Of a stretch of DNA of 64,000 bases, positions 16,939 to 25,972 are shown piece after piece. The notes under the pieces were generated by a model. That model saw only the letters and a list, made by a program, of their open reading frames with translations, was not told where the DNA came from and ran no database searches. The stretch is from Xanthomonas sp. CFBP 8443 (GTDB taxonomy: Bacteria; Pseudomonadota; Gammaproteobacteria; Xanthomonadales; Xanthomonadaceae). Positions within the stretch are counted from its first letter, which is position 1. Every line of letters starts with the position of its first letter. The stretch is from contig NZ_CP102592.1 in NCBI RefSeq assembly GCF_025666195.1, positions 5,146,001 through 5,210,000 on the forward strand, written 5' to 3'. The position numbers and the translations under genes are program-made.

Positions 16939-19881
16939 TCAATCAAACCGGTAGACGACCTCCGCCGCCACTTCGCGGCCCACCGGATTGGCCACGCAAT
17001 AGGCGAAGCCGCCGCACCACTTGTCCTGGTAGTGATCGTTGAGGATGTTGTTGACGTAGACATTCAGGCGCAACGCGTCCGTGGCCTGGTAGCCGAGGCT
17101 GGCGTTCCAATAGATCCTGTCCTGGTTGTAGTACTTCACCAGTTCGCTCTGCTGCCCGTAGCTGATGCTGCGCTCGCCTGCCGCGTTCGTGCGCAGATCC
17201 GTACAGTCGGTGGTCACATCCGGGCGGAAACCATTGGGCAGCGCGGTGCAGCCAGCGAAGCGGTCGCTGCGGGTCCCCGCGGTCCAATCCACGTACAGCA
17301 CCGCGGTCCAGGGATCCAGATTCCAGGTAGCGCTGGCGCGTCCGCGATAGCGTATCTGCCGGTCCTGGTCGCGCGTGTTTTCGAACAGATCGCCCGGGAA
17401 CTGCGCAATCTTGTAGGTCAGCTGCCGGGTGTAGTTCAGCGCGAATTCGAACGTTCCCCAGTTCTCGGTCTGCAGGCTGTAGCGCGACGCGACGTCCACG
17501 CCACTCACGCTCTGCCTGGCGCGGTTGATCGGGCCGATTTCGACGCGGGTGACCACGCCATTGGCGTCGCGCGTCACCCGGCTCAGCTGCAGTTCGCACA
17601 GCGCTTGGCTGGGCGGCGTCCGGGCCGGCTTGTCGGCGGGCTGCTGTCCGGTGATGCAGTAAGCCTCGTCCAGCAACACCTGGTTGGCGTCGACGTCGTC
17701 GATCGCGTCCTCGATGTTGATCCGCCAGTAGTCGGCACTGACCGAGAACCCTTCGAACGCATCCCAGACGAAGCCGTAGGTGAGCGAGTCGCCGGTTTCG
17801 TACAGCAGGTCTTGCGAACCCTGCCGGGCGATCAGCGGATTGTCGATGTGGTACGGGTCGCCATCGCCGCCGGGGCAATTGCTGGTCTGGCGGTTGGGAT
17901 CGGTCAAGCAGGTCCGATAGTCGACCTGGTCGGCCACGCTTTCGCTGGGATCGGCATACACGTAGTGCATGTCCGGCGCGCGGAAGCTGGTGGCGTAGCT
18001 GCCGCGCAGCAGCAAGGTGGAGAAGGGGCGCCACTCCAGGCCCACGTTGTAGGTGCTGGCGGCATCGTCGGCGACCGCGTCATAGCGATCGTAGCGGCCT
18101 GCGGTCGACAGGGTCAGGCTCTTGAGCAAGGGGATCTTGAACTCCACACCCGCCGCGTAGCGCTTGCGCTCGCCGCCGCCGGTCTCGACGTTGCCGAACG
18201 GGGTTTCGTACACGGGATCCAGGCCCATGGTGTTGGGATCGGGGCTCAGCTTGTAGCCCTGTTCCGCAGCTTCCAGCACGCCGGCAAAGCCGATCGGGCC
18301 GGCCCACCCTTCGAACAGGTTGCCGCTGAGTGCCGCGCTCGCCTGGGTGAGCCAGGTGCGCGACTTCTTGTCGCCGAGTGCGCGTATGCCTTCGTAATCG
18401 CTGCGGGACGCCGGATTCCACAGCCGGTTGTAGTCGGGCGCATGGATTTCCAAGCCGCTGGCCGCATCCGTGCCCAGCGATGGTCCGAGGAAGTATTGCG
18501 TCGCCCGCCCGTTGTGGATCGTCGGGAAGCGCTCCTGTATCTCGTATTCGGCGCGACCGGCCATCACTTCCCAGTCGAAGCGATCGCTGAAGACCGTGCC
18601 ACGCAGTCCGGCGCTGAAGTCCCAGTTCTTCTCCTTGGATTTGGTCAGCGCGCGGTCTTCGCCGCCGATTTCGCCGGGTGTGAAGTAACGCAGCAAGCTG
18701 CGTTCCTGACCACTGTCGCGATCGATGTAATTCTGGCTGCCCCAGGCCGGCATGAAGGTGTTGCTCTTTCCGGTCGAGTCCCAGTACCCGTAGGTCGCCC
18801 AGGCTTCGACGCTGCCGAACTGCTTGGTGCCGTACAGATAGATCGAGAGATCCTTGCTGCCGTTGCGCAGCGTCCAGTGCTGGAACGCGGAACGATTGGC
18901 GCACTGCCAACCGGTATCGGTCTGCGCACCAGTGAAATCGTTGTACAGAATGCGGTTGTGCTCGTAGAAGTCGCCGCCGAACTGGTCGCAGGCACCGCTC
19001 GGCGGCCTGATGCGCACGTCGTTGGTCACGTCGTAGAGACGGATGCCGGACTGCGGCGTATTCGTCGCGGCATTTTGCCGCACGCCGCCGTAGGTCCAGT
19101 TGCGGCGGGGCGAATCGGACTCCTCGTCCATGAAGGGACGTTCATGCGACCACAACGGCTTACGGTCGAAGTACTGCATCGTGTAGGCAACACTCCAGTC
19201 CTCGCCGTGCCGGCCACCGGACCAGGACACATCGCGGACGTCGCGTCCGCCCTCGGTGGTGGTGCCGTAGCGCGCGCGCAGGGTGTCGCCGTCGATGTCC
19301 TTCTTGAGGATGACGTTGACCACGCCGGCCACCGCGTCGGAGCCGTAGATCGCCGAGGCGCCGCTGGAGAGCACCTCGATGCGATCGACGATGCCCGTGG
19401 GAATGTTGTTGTAGTTGGCGAAGTTGCTCTTGCCCTGGTAGGGCATCGGATAGTCGGCCACGCGGTGGCCGTTGATCAGCAGCAGGCTGCGGCCGGGGCC
19501 GAGGTTGCGCAGGTTGAGCGGGCTGGCGTTGACCGAGCTCTGGCCCCAGTCGTAGTCGTTCTGCACGTTGCCGGTGACCTCGGTGAGCGAGCCGAGCGCT
19601 TCGTACACCGTGGTGAAGCCTTCCTTCATGATCTGAGCGCCGGTGATGACCGTCACCGGCGCCGGGCCTTCGACGTCCGTGCGCTTGATGCGCGAACCGG
19701 TGACCATGACCGAATCGAGCGTCTTCGCCTTTTCGTTGGTCCCGGCCGCGGCGGACGGGTCGGCCCGCTCCGCGGGGGGTGGTGGCGCGTCCTGCGCCTG
19801 GGCCAGTACGGCTGACGGCGAAAACAGCGCCAATGCGAGCGCACTCGCCATGGCAGTGCGATGGAATGTTGAGTGCTGCAT
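16939..19881 (-). CDS. TonB-dependent receptor (oar-like/long plug type)
   Basis: A 980-residue outer-membrane receptor. The start MQHSTFHRTAMASALALALF has an ideal ribosome site (GGAGGGG) and begins a signal peptide ending VLAQAQ. A Pro/Ala-rich linker leads to the TonB-box region KTLDSVMVTGSRI. The plug then follows: PAPVTVITGAQIMKEGF, NLRNLGPGRSLLLINGHRV, IEVLSSGASAIYGSDAVAGV and VNVILKKD. The barrel ends VAAEVVYRFD, one residue past the usual terminal Phe. The subfamily transports sugars, peptides or vitamins; the ligand is not inferable. It stands alone, flanked on both sides by copies of the phosphatase-end/palindrome segment, which suggests the duplication or insertion history discussed in the findings. 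Confidence 0.92.
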   Translation of the reverse strand: MQHSTFHRTAMASALALALFSPSAVLAQAQDAPPPPAERADPSAAAGTNEKAKTLDSVMVTGSRIKRTDVEGPAPVTVITGAQIMKEGFTTVYEALGSLTEVTGNVQNDYDWGQSSVNASPLNLRNLGPGRSLLLINGHRVADYPMPYQGKSNFANYNNIPTGIVDRIEVLSSGASAIYGSDAVAGVVNVILKKDIDGDTLRARYGTTTEGGRDVRDVSWSGGRHGEDWSVAYTMQYFDRKPLWSHERPFMDEESDSPRRNWTYGGVRQNAATNTPQSGIRLYDVTNDVRIRPPSGACDQFGGDFYEHNRILYNDFTGAQTDTGWQCANRSAFQHWTLRNGSKDLSIYLYGTKQFGSVEAWATYGYWDSTGKSNTFMPAWGSQNYIDRDSGQERSLLRYFTPGEIGGEDRALTKSKEKNWDFSAGLRGTVFSDRFDWEVMAGRAEYEIQERFPTIHNGRATQYFLGPSLGTDAASGLEIHAPDYNRLWNPASRSDYEGIRALGDKKSRTWLTQASAALSGNLFEGWAGPIGFAGVLEAAEQGYKLSPDPNTMGLDPVYETPFGNVETGGGERKRYAAGVEFKIPLLKSLTLSTAGRYDRYDAVADDAASTYNVGLEWRPFSTLLLRGSYATSFRAPDMHYVYADPSESVADQVDYRTCLTDPNRQTSNCPGGDGDPYHIDNPLIARQGSQDLLYETGDSLTYGFVWDAFEGFSVSADYWRINIEDAIDDVDANQVLLDEAYCITGQQPADKPARTPPSQALCELQLSRVTRDANGVVTRVEIGPINRARQSVSGVDVASRYSLQTENWGTFEFALNYTRQLTYKIAQFPGDLFENTRDQDRQIRYRGRASATWNLDPWTAVLYVDWTAGTRSDRFAGCTALPNGFRPDVTTDCTDLRTNAAGERSISYGQQSELVKYYNQDRIYWNASLGYQATDALRLNVYVNNILNDHYQDKWCGGFAYCVANPVGREVAAEVVYRFD

Positions 19882-20374
19882 GTATCCCCTCCGAACGTTG
19901 AAAATCAGGCCTAACGGTCCAACGCGATGGACAGGGTCCACCCCGAATTGCCGCGTTCGCTCGACATGCGAAATGTCAGCCGTGTGTCACCGATCCCCCG
20001 GTGGCGAACATACGCGAGATAAACGGCCGATAAACGTGACACAGTTCGCTTTTTGGAACGATCTAAGGAATCCCCTTCAAGACGATTCTGTGTGCGTTGC
20101 AGCATCCGCACTGGGACGAGGCGCTTTGCTGATGGGAATCTCCGCGAGCGCCACTGGCAACGCCAGGTCGCGGTGTTTGCGATCGACTGCGGCTGGACCG
20201 CATGGATGTCGCCCGGTAGGCGGAGTTCGCGAGTAGCCGCCCTCGTATCCGTCGACGTGCAGCCGCGTTCTGTGATGCCGCCGCCCATCACGTCCCCGCC
20301 TCAGTGCGGAGCAGGCTGGCCAGGCTCCGTGCTGTCGGGCGACGCATTCGATCTTCGTCGCCATAACGCGCCTT

Positions 20375-20574
20375 CGTTGCTCAGCGGGGCCGCTCCGACG
20401 CCTACCGACGCGCCGATGGCGCGCGGGCGCAGCTGCGGCGAAAGCCGCATCGTCGGCGCGGCGACGGTCGCCAAGCTGCAGGACAACCCCACGGTTCCGC
20501 GCGAACCTGGATGGCGCGCGCACGGCTTGAGGAAGCTGAGACCTTGCCGGCGCGGCTGGCGAGCGAGCTGTAGA
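20375..20574 (+). pseudogene. Remnant of a third acid phosphatase gene (3' end)
   Basis: Translation gives PTDAPMARGRSCGESRIVGA then ATVAKLQDNP, which parallels TDALMARGRSYGESRIV and VGAATVARLQDNPQF of copy 2. Relative to copy 2, a 42-base in-frame block encoding the VCNVHWQSD catalytic part is missing exactly between two copies of AGCCGCATCGTC, a classic slippage deletion. Further deletions follow, and the fragment ends with GAGCGAGCTGTAG, like the stop region GAGCGCGCTGTAG of copy 2. It lacks a start and two of the three catalytic motifs, so it is dead. Confidence 0.8.
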
Positions 20575-20593
20575 GCGCTGCGGTTATCGATCG

Positions 20594-20680
20594 GTCGCGG
20601 CTGAAGCCGCTGCTACAGGAGCGTGCGCCGCGTGCGCCGGTCCAGCCAGGCTCTTGTGTAGGAGCGGCTTCAGCCGCGAC
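20594..20680. repeat. Inverted pair of GTAG-type palindromes (duplicate)
   Basis: GTCGCGGCTGAAGCCGCTGC (from 20594) faces GTAGGAGCGGCTTCAGCCGC (from 20658). Arrangement and flanking sequence duplicate the pair at 16664-16751. Confidence 0.85.
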
Positions 20681-20844
20681 GCTTTTCGATCCCGGGGAAG
20701 CGCGCCGCTTCGTTGCATCGCGACCGACGTTGCTCCTGCAGGAAACAGTCGGCGAACAGCCCGCGCCCATGCCTTTGGACAGATGCGAACCGACCGGGGC
20801 GGCGGGATAGACTCGCCGCAGATTTCCGCCAAGGACCTGCAACC

Positions 20845-21864
20845 ATGACCCAGTGGTATTTCCTGACCGGCAGCGAGCAGACCCGCTCCGGCCCGTTCGA
20901 CGATGCCGACGCCATCGCGTTCGCCCGCAACAATCCCGCCGCCATGGCCTGGCGCCAGGGCCAGAACGGCTGGAAGCCGGCGCAGCAGGTCGACGAACTG
21001 CGTCAGGCGTCCGGTGCCGGCCTGCCGCCGGACCTGCCGCCGCCACCCGGCGGCAGCGGCCGCGCCGACGACATCGAGTACCGCATCGTCGGCCACGAGA
21101 TGCAGTTCGTGGAGATCGAACTGGACCCGGGCGAAAGCGCAGTCGCCGAGGCCGGCGCGCTGATGTTCAAGGATTCGGCCGTGCAGATGGACACGGTGTT
21201 TGGCGACGGCTCCGGCGGCGCACAGGGTGGCGGGCTGATGGGCAAGCTGTTCTCGGCCGGCAAGCGCCTGGTCACCGGCGAGAGCCTGTTCACCACCGTG
21301 TTCACCCACCAGGGCCAGGGCAAGGCCAAGGTCGCCTTCGCCGCGCCCTATCCCGGTACGGTGCTGGCGATGAAGCTGGACCAGCACGGCGGCCGCCTGA
21401 TCTGCCAGAAGGACAGCTTCCTGGCTGGTGCGCGCGGGGTGTCGCTGGGCATCCACTTCCAGCGCAAGATCATGACCGGCCTGTTCGGCGGCGAAGGTTT
21501 CATCATGCAGAAGCTGGAAGGCGACGGCTGGGTGTTCGTGCACGCCGGCGGCTGCGTGGTCGAGCGCGAGCTGGCCGCCGGCGAGCGCCTGGACGTGGAC
21601 ACCGGCTGCGTGGTCGCGTTCCATTCCACGGTGGACATGGACGTGCGCCCGGTCAGCGGCATCAAGAGCATGTTCTTCGGCGGCGAAGGCATGTTCCTGG
21701 CCACGCTGACCGGCCCGGGCAAGGTGTGGCTGCAGTCGCTGCCGTTCTCGCGCCTGGCCGGGCGCATGTTCGCCGCCGCGCCGCAAGGCGGCGGGCAGAA
21801 CCGCGGCGAAGGCTCGGTGCTCGGCGGCCTGGGCCGGATGCTGGACGGCGACAACAACTTCTGA
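20845..21864 (+). CDS. GYF_2 plus AIM24 (TIGR00266-type) domain protein
   Basis: A 339-residue cytosolic protein. Residues 1-55 form a GYF_2-like domain (MTQWYFLTGSEQTRSGPFDD then AMAWRQGQNGWKPAQQV). After a Pro/Gly linker, residues 75-320 form an AIM24/TIGR00266 beta-rich fold starting IEYRIVGHEMQFVEIELDPG, with glycine-rich segments GGGLMGKLFSAGKR and MTGLFGGEGFIMQKLEGDG. The upstream in-frame extension to 20713 is Arg/Cys-rich and rejected. Function of the bacterial family is not established; AIM24 in yeast is mitochondrial. No operon partner is apparent. Confidence 0.85.
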   Translation: MTQWYFLTGSEQTRSGPFDDADAIAFARNNPAAMAWRQGQNGWKPAQQVDELRQASGAGLPPDLPPPPGGSGRADDIEYRIVGHEMQFVEIELDPGESAVAEAGALMFKDSAVQMDTVFGDGSGGAQGGGLMGKLFSAGKRLVTGESLFTTVFTHQGQGKAKVAFAAPYPGTVLAMKLDQHGGRLICQKDSFLAGARGVSLGIHFQRKIMTGLFGGEGFIMQKLEGDGWVFVHAGGCVVERELAAGERLDVDTGCVVAFHSTVDMDVRPVSGIKSMFFGGEGMFLATLTGPGKVWLQSLPFSRLAGRMFAAAPQGGGQNRGEGSVLGGLGRMLDGDNNF

Positions 21865-21900
21865 GGCTGCACCGGCGTGAGCGGCGCCAGCGTGCGCCGC

Positions 21901-22638
21901 TCACGCCGACACGACAGCCTCCAGCACTTCATCGCGTAGCCACTGCTCCAGCACCCGTCCGATCACCGCCGGATCCTGGTCAGGCGCATGCCGGCACAAC
22001 GCGCCGAAGCGCAGCCCGGCCAGCCCATCGCGCAGCATGCGCGCCTCCAGCGGCGACATGCTCTGGAAATACGGCGACAACCCCTTGCGCCACACCCGGA
22101 TCGCCACCGCCTCGGGCAGACGTACCGCCGCGGGCGGCGCACGCCCCTCCGACAGTGCCAACCAGATCGCAGCGGCGTTGCTGCGCATGCGGCGGCGGCG
22201 CAAGGTCGGCACGAAGCGCAGGCGCGCCTGCTCCCAATCCACACCGGCCAGTGACGCCAGCGTCACCGGCGCCGCGTCGATCCCATCGAAAGCGCGGCGC
22301 AAGGCCAGGTCGAGCCAGGCCAGGTCCGCGAGTTCCGGCCGCTCGGGATGGCGCGCGCCCAGGTAGGCGCCGAACCGGTCACCGTAGGCGCCAAGGTTCC
22401 AGGCAGCAGGAGGATGTCGCGCCACGTAGCCGGCAGCGGCCGCGTCGAACGCGGCGTCGCCCAACCAGGCCAGGGTGGTGGCGTAGGTGTCGCGCAGTGC
22501 GTCGCCGAGCTGCGCGCGGTAGGCATGCCGATACACGCGCAGGCCCGGACGCTGACGCGCGTCCAGGCAGGCATCCGCATCGGCCTCGGGGTCGCGCAGC
22601 CAACCCGAGAAGCGGCGCTGCAGGTCCAGCAGGCTCAT
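21901..22638 (-). CDS. bufC: HvfC/BufC-type RiPP modification partner (DUF2063), copy 2
   Basis: A 245-residue protein starting MSLLDLQRRFSGWLRDP. The N-terminal DUF2063 domain has the family pattern RPGLRVYRHAYRAQLGDALR then TYATTLAWLGDAAFDAA, plus a C-terminal Arg-rich tail with ELADLAWLDLALR. In known bufferin and HvfABCD systems this protein is the partner of the DUF692 oxidase and helps present or position the precursor peptide. Its ATG overlaps the stop of the upstream DUF692 gene by four bases (ATGA), implying translational coupling. It is the last gene of the bufferin cluster; both paralogues are intact but only weakly similar to each other, so the two modification modules are old. 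Confidence 0.85.
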   Translation of the reverse strand: MSLLDLQRRFSGWLRDPEADADACLDARQRPGLRVYRHAYRAQLGDALRDTYATTLAWLGDAAFDAAAAGYVARHPPAAWNLGAYGDRFGAYLGARHPERPELADLAWLDLALRRAFDGIDAAPVTLASLAGVDWEQARLRFVPTLRRRRMRSNAAAIWLALSEGRAPPAAVRLPEAVAIRVWRKGLSPYFQSMSPLEARMLRDGLAGLRFGALCRHAPDQDPAVIGRVLEQWLRDEVLEAVVSA

Positions 22639-23480
22639 GCGGCCGCGCGTGCCGCGTCGGCGGCGATGCGCCGCGCGATCTGCAGCTCGTCCAGCAATTC
22701 GGGCAGCGGCGGGATCCGGTCGTCGCGCTCGATCATGGTCGCGATCGCGCCGATGCGCCGGCACACCGTCGCGTACAGCGCCCATACCGGATCGCAGACG
22801 GCTTGGTCGTGGGTATCGATCAGCAGCTCGCTGCCCTGGCTATGTCCGGCCAGGTGCACCTGGCGTACGCGGTCCCAGGGCAGCGCATCCAGGTAGGCCT
22901 GCGGATCCGTGCCATGGTTGATGGCGCTGACGTAGACATTGTTGACGTCGAGCAGCAGGTAGCAGCCGGTCCGCGCGCATACCTCGCGCAGGAACGCCGA
23001 TTCGCTCATGGTGGCGCCTGCGAAGGCCAGATAGGTGGAAGGGTTTTCGAGCAGCAGCGGCCGCTCCAGCACGTCCTGGGCGTGGGCGATGTTGGCGCAG
23101 ACGACGTCCAGCGCTTCGGCGTCGTAGGGCAAGGGCAGCAGATCGTGCGAATTGAATCCTGCCACCGTGCTCCAGCTCAGGTGGTCGGAGACCCACAACG
23201 GACGCACGCGCTGCGCGAGGCGTTTGAGCCGCAGCAGATACTCGCGGTCGAGGCCGTCGGCCGAGCCCAGCGACATGGAGACGCCATGCAGCGCCACCGG
23301 ATAGCGTTCGCGCACCCGATCCAGCACGTGCAGCGGCCGGCCGCCGGACACCATGAAGTTTTCCGAGATCGCCTCGACGAAATCCAGTGCGGGCGGCTCC
23401 TCGAGATACAGCGGATAGTGCGGCGGGCGCAGGCCCAACCCGAAGCCATGGAAAGGCGTGATCGTGTCCATCTGGCGCAA
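22635..23480 (-). CDS. bufB: MNIO-family bufferin maturase (DUF692), copy 2
   Basis: A 281-residue multinuclear non-haem iron oxidase (DUF692) of the MbnB/TglH/BufB/HvfB superfamily, which oxidatively modifies cysteines of precursor peptides. The TIM-barrel metal-site motifs appear in order: ISENFM, ALHGVSMSLG, VSDHLSW, LLENPSTY, LLLDVNNVYVS, QVHLAGHS, LIDTHDQAV and MIERDD. It is preceded by the Cys-rich precursor at 23539-23814 and coupled to bufC by ATGA. A second ATG at 23471 (MDTITPFHG) could be the true start. Substrate is inferred to be the adjacent six-cysteine peptide. Confidence 0.88.
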   Translation of the reverse strand: MRQMDTITPFHGFGLGLRPPHYPLYLEEPPALDFVEAISENFMVSGGRPLHVLDRVRERYPVALHGVSMSLGSADGLDREYLLRLKRLAQRVRPLWVSDHLSWSTVAGFNSHDLLPLPYDAEALDVVCANIAHAQDVLERPLLLENPSTYLAFAGATMSESAFLREVCARTGCYLLLDVNNVYVSAINHGTDPQAYLDALPWDRVRQVHLAGHSQGSELLIDTHDQAVCDPVWALYATVCRRIGAIATMIERDDRIPPLPELLDELQIARRIAADAARAAA

Positions 23481-23538
23481 GGTCTCGTTCGTCGTCCCGG
23501 CCGGCGCGCGTGGCGCCGGCCGGGACCCAGGCGTCGGC

Positions 23539-23814
23539 TCAGCCGGCGGGGGCGGTCAGCGAGCCGCCGGCCGCGGTGCACTGCTTCACCGTCACGTCCT
23601 TGAAGCCCTGGCCCTTGCACGCGTTCTGGCCCTTGCACTCGTGGCTGCCGGATTTGCAGTCGGACTGGCCCTTGCAGCTGTTGATGCCATAGCAGGCCAC
23701 GACCTTGGCATCGCCCTTGGCGGTGGCGCTGGCGGTGGCCGGGACGCTGGCGGCGGCGACGGCGAGCAGGGCGGCGGTGGCGGCGAAGCCGGTGACGGTA
23801 CGGGTAGCGATCAT
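23539..23814 (-). CDS. Cys-rich bufferin precursor, six-cysteine (BufA2-like)
   Basis: A 91-residue exported precursor. Residues 1-30 are a signal peptide (MIATRTVTGFAATAALLAVA then AASVPATASA). The mature part has six cysteines at 41, 47, 53, 60, 66 and 79, with a repeated CKG pattern (CYGINSCKGQSDC, ECKGQNACKGQGF). The CYGxN start is shared with bufferins, whose cysteines are converted by the DUF692 enzyme into copper-binding groups. It differs from the neighbouring four-cysteine precursor, so the locus makes two classes of peptide. It has its own GTAACC-N16-CGAA promoter (23860-23885), about 45 bases before the ATG. Role inferred: periplasmic sequestration of copper or another metal. Confidence 0.85.
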   Translation of the reverse strand: MIATRTVTGFAATAALLAVAAASVPATASATAKGDAKVVACYGINSCKGQSDCKSGSHECKGQNACKGQGFKDVTVKQCTAAGGSLTAPAG

Positions 23815-23859
23815 GGACGTTCCTCGGGGATGGACGGATGCCGGATTGGCAGCAGGTAC

Positions 23860-23885
23860 TTCGGCGCAAGCGTCGCCGCGGTTAC
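23860..23885 (-). promoter_or_regulatory. ECF (SigF-type) promoter of the second bufferin operon
   Basis: On the minus strand GTAACC (23885-23880) is followed after exactly 16 bases by CGAA (23863-23860). The same elements and spacing occur at the two promoters between bufA1 and the sigma gene. The predicted start of transcription lies about 40 bases before the precursor ATG. Confidence 0.8.
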
Positions 23886-23900
23886 ACCGCGATGCGACGG

Positions 23901-24359
23901 TCAGGCGATGCGCAGCAGCCGGTCCAGCGATACGCGGCCGGCACCGCGGACGATCAGGTACGACAGCAGCGCGGCCCAGCTCAGGTGCGTGGGCCAGGCA
24001 TCGGGATAGACGAAGATCTCGATCACCGCGGTCATGCCCAGCAGCGCCAGCGCCGACAGCCGCGTGCACAGGCCCAGCACCAGCAGCAGCGGGAACAGAT
24101 GTTCGGCATACGTGGCCAGGTGCGCAGCCAGCTCCGGCGCAAGCAGCGGCACGCGGTAGTCCTCGCGGAACAGCGCGTAGGTGCTGTCGGTGATGGTCAG
24201 CACGCCGCTGACCTTGGTGCGTCCGGACAGGAAGAAGATCGCGGCGATCGACAGCCGGAACAACAGCGCCAGCGCGGAGTGGCCGATGCGCTGCGACACG
24301 GCGGCGGCGAGGCGATTCCAGCGCGCGCGCAGGTCCGGGGAAGCGAGGATGGGCGTCAT
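23901..24359 (-). CDS. DoxX-family membrane protein of bufferin operon
   Basis: A 152-residue inner-membrane protein with four predicted transmembrane helices ([60 protein letters not shown]). It is a DoxX/DoxD-type quinone-associated or redox membrane protein. DoxX genes are regular companions of bufA-bufB-bufC, where the protein is thought to supply or recycle reducing power in the membrane. Its ATG overlaps the bufC stop by four bases. It is followed after about 90 bases by the second bufferin operon. Confidence 0.87.
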   Translation of the reverse strand: MTPILASPDLRARWNRLAAAVSQRIGHSALALLFRLSIAAIFFLSGRTKVSGVLTITDSTYALFREDYRVPLLAPELAAHLATYAEHLFPLLLVLGLCTRLSALALLGMTAVIEIFVYPDAWPTHLSWAALLSYLIVRGAGRVSLDRLLRIA

Positions 24360-25117
24360 GGAATTCCTTGCGTGGAAGAAAGGTCGAGGGAAGAAAAAGC
24401 GCCGGCGCCCAGCAGCGTCGCGAACGTGGCCGCCAACGCCAGCGCGGGATCGGCCTGCTGCGCCTGCTCTGCCGCGGCACGCAGCGTGGCGCCGCCGTGG
24501 CAGGCCTCCAGCAGCACGCAACCGCCCACGCCCAGCGCATGCCGCTGCACCTGGCCGCCGTGCCGCAGCAGCAGCGCGCCTTCGCCGCGCCACTCCAGGT
24601 CGGGTACCGCCGCCGCATCGCACTGTGCGCACCAGATCGCGTACACCGGCAACGCCTCGAACCAATGCCAGCGCGCGCTCGGATGCACGGTCAGGCGCGC
24701 GCCGGCCAGCCGTTCGGCGGCCAGCGCTGCCACAGCCAACGGATCCAGCGCAGCGGCATCGGCCGCGACATACGCCTCGCGCCAGCTACGGTCCAGTTGC
24801 GCCACGCCCGGCAGGTAGGGCAGTTGCCCGGCCTCGGGAAGCGCAGCAAGAAACGCATCGAAGTCGCCGCCGTAGTGCAGCAGGCGCGCATCGTCGGGTG
24901 GGCAGCGCTGGGCGTAGGCACGCGCCGCGTCTTCGAACCACGCCTCACCCACCAGCCGGCGTACGCTTGGAAAATTTTCCTGGAGCGCATCGATACAGGC
25001 GCGCAGCACGGTATTGCGATAGATGCGGAATCCCGGCTGCGTCGCCAGCCCTTCGGCATCGCCATCGCCGTACAGCGCGCGCGCGAAGCCGTCCTGGAAC
25101 TGCGCCAACGCGGTCAT
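24356..25117 (-). CDS. bufC: HvfC/BufC-type RiPP modification partner (DUF2063), copy 1
   Basis: A 253-residue DUF2063 protein starting [17 protein letters not shown]. The N-terminal domain carries [20 protein letters not shown] then [20 protein letters not shown], the most conserved part of the family. The second half resembles the HvfC C-terminal domain ([20 protein letters not shown]). Both ends overlap neighbours by ATGA, one with bufB (25114-25117) and one with doxX (24356-24359), a tightly coupled operon. Presumed role: partner of the DUF692 oxidase in precursor recognition. Confidence 0.87.
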   Translation of the reverse strand: MTALAQFQDGFARALYGDGDAEGLATQPGFRIYRNTVLRACIDALQENFPSVRRLVGEAWFEDAARAYAQRCPPDDARLLHYGGDFDAFLAALPEAGQLPYLPGVAQLDRSWREAYVAADAAALDPLAVAALAAERLAGARLTVHPSARWHWFEALPVYAIWCAQCDAAAVPDLEWRGEGALLLRHGGQVQRHALGVGGCVLLEACHGGATLRAAAEQAQQADPALALAATFATLLGAGAFSSLDLSSTQGIP

Positions 25118-25956
25118 GCCGCACACCGCCGCCGCGTCGTCGCCCGCTCCAGCAAGCGCTGCGCGCGATCGCGCTCCAGCAGCAGCGCATCGAATGCGGG
25201 CACGTCGCCATCGCGCTCGATCAATGTCGGCCGCGGCCCGGCGATGTCCAGGAAATGCGCGTACAGGCGCCAGACCGCGTCGTCCACCGGCGCGTCGTGC
25301 GAATCGATCAGCAGCGCCTGCTGGTCCGCCGCATCCTCGGCATGGCCGGCCAGGTGGACTTCGACCACGGCATCGGCGGGGAAGGCGTCCAGGTAGGCAT
25401 AGGCATCGAAACCCAGGTTGTGCGCACTCACGTATGCATTGTTGATGTCCAGCAATAGCCGGCAACCGCTGCGCCGCACCAGTTCGGACAGGAAATCCGG
25501 TTCGCTCCATGCATGCCCGGGCAGCGCCAGGTAATGGCTCGGGTTCTCGATCGCCAGGGTGCGGCCGAGCGCCTCCTGCGCGCGCTGGACATTGCTCACC
25601 ACGCGCACCAGCGCTGCGGCGCTGCGCGGGACCGGCAACAGATCCGGATGGTAGCGCCCGCGCCAGACCGACCACGCCAGGTGCTCGGACATCTGCCACG
25701 GCTGGACGCGCTCGGCGAGCGCGGCCAGGCGGTGCAGGTGCCGCGCGTCCGGATCGGCATCGGCCGCCAGCGACAGCGACACGCCGTGCAGCGACAGCGG
25801 GTGGCGCGCGGCGATCGCCTCGAGCCAGGCCAGCCGCGGCCCGCCCTGGACCAGGTAGTTCTCCGGATGCACCTCGAACCACAACCCCGGCGCAGGGCAG
25901 TCCAGCGCCTGCGCGTAGTGCTGCGGCTTCAGGCCGATGCCGGCGCCGAGTTGCAT
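25114..25956 (-). CDS. bufB: MNIO-family bufferin maturase (DUF692), copy 1
   Basis: A 280-residue DUF692 oxidase. The start MQLGAGIGLKPQHYAQAL is the canonical N-terminus. Metal-site segments are VHPENYL, SLHGVSLSLA, MSEHLAWS, AIENPSHYL, LLLDINNAYVSAHN, EVHLAGHAED, LIDSHDAPVDD and LIERDGDVP. It follows the four-cysteine bufferin precursor by 16 bases and overlaps bufC. Family knowledge: the enzyme uses two or three irons and O2 to convert Cys side chains into heterocycles (thiooxazole or oxazolone-thioamide) that bind copper. Confidence 0.9.
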   Translation of the reverse strand: MQLGAGIGLKPQHYAQALDCPAPGLWFEVHPENYLVQGGPRLAWLEAIAARHPLSLHGVSLSLAADADPDARHLHRLAALAERVQPWQMSEHLAWSVWRGRYHPDLLPVPRSAAALVRVVSNVQRAQEALGRTLAIENPSHYLALPGHAWSEPDFLSELVRRSGCRLLLDINNAYVSAHNLGFDAYAYLDAFPADAVVEVHLAGHAEDAADQQALLIDSHDAPVDDAVWRLYAHFLDIAGPRPTLIERDGDVPAFDALLLERDRAQRLLERATTRRRCAA

Positions 25957-25972
25957 CGCCGCGGCGCCGCGC

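Larger units (their letters stand above)
19882..20844. other. Long intergenic region with a gene remnant and repeats
   Basis: The 963-base gap between receptor 2 and the GYF/AIM24 gene contains the receptor promoter, about 300 bases without a recognisable feature (20080-20370), a broken phosphatase fragment, and an inverted pair of GTAG-type palindromes. No intact gene is supported. Confidence 0.6.

Noticed and set aside
16699..17031. Possible small genes around 16.7-17.0 kb
   Set aside because: Frames here overlap the palindrome pair and the receptor terminator and have no ribosome sites.
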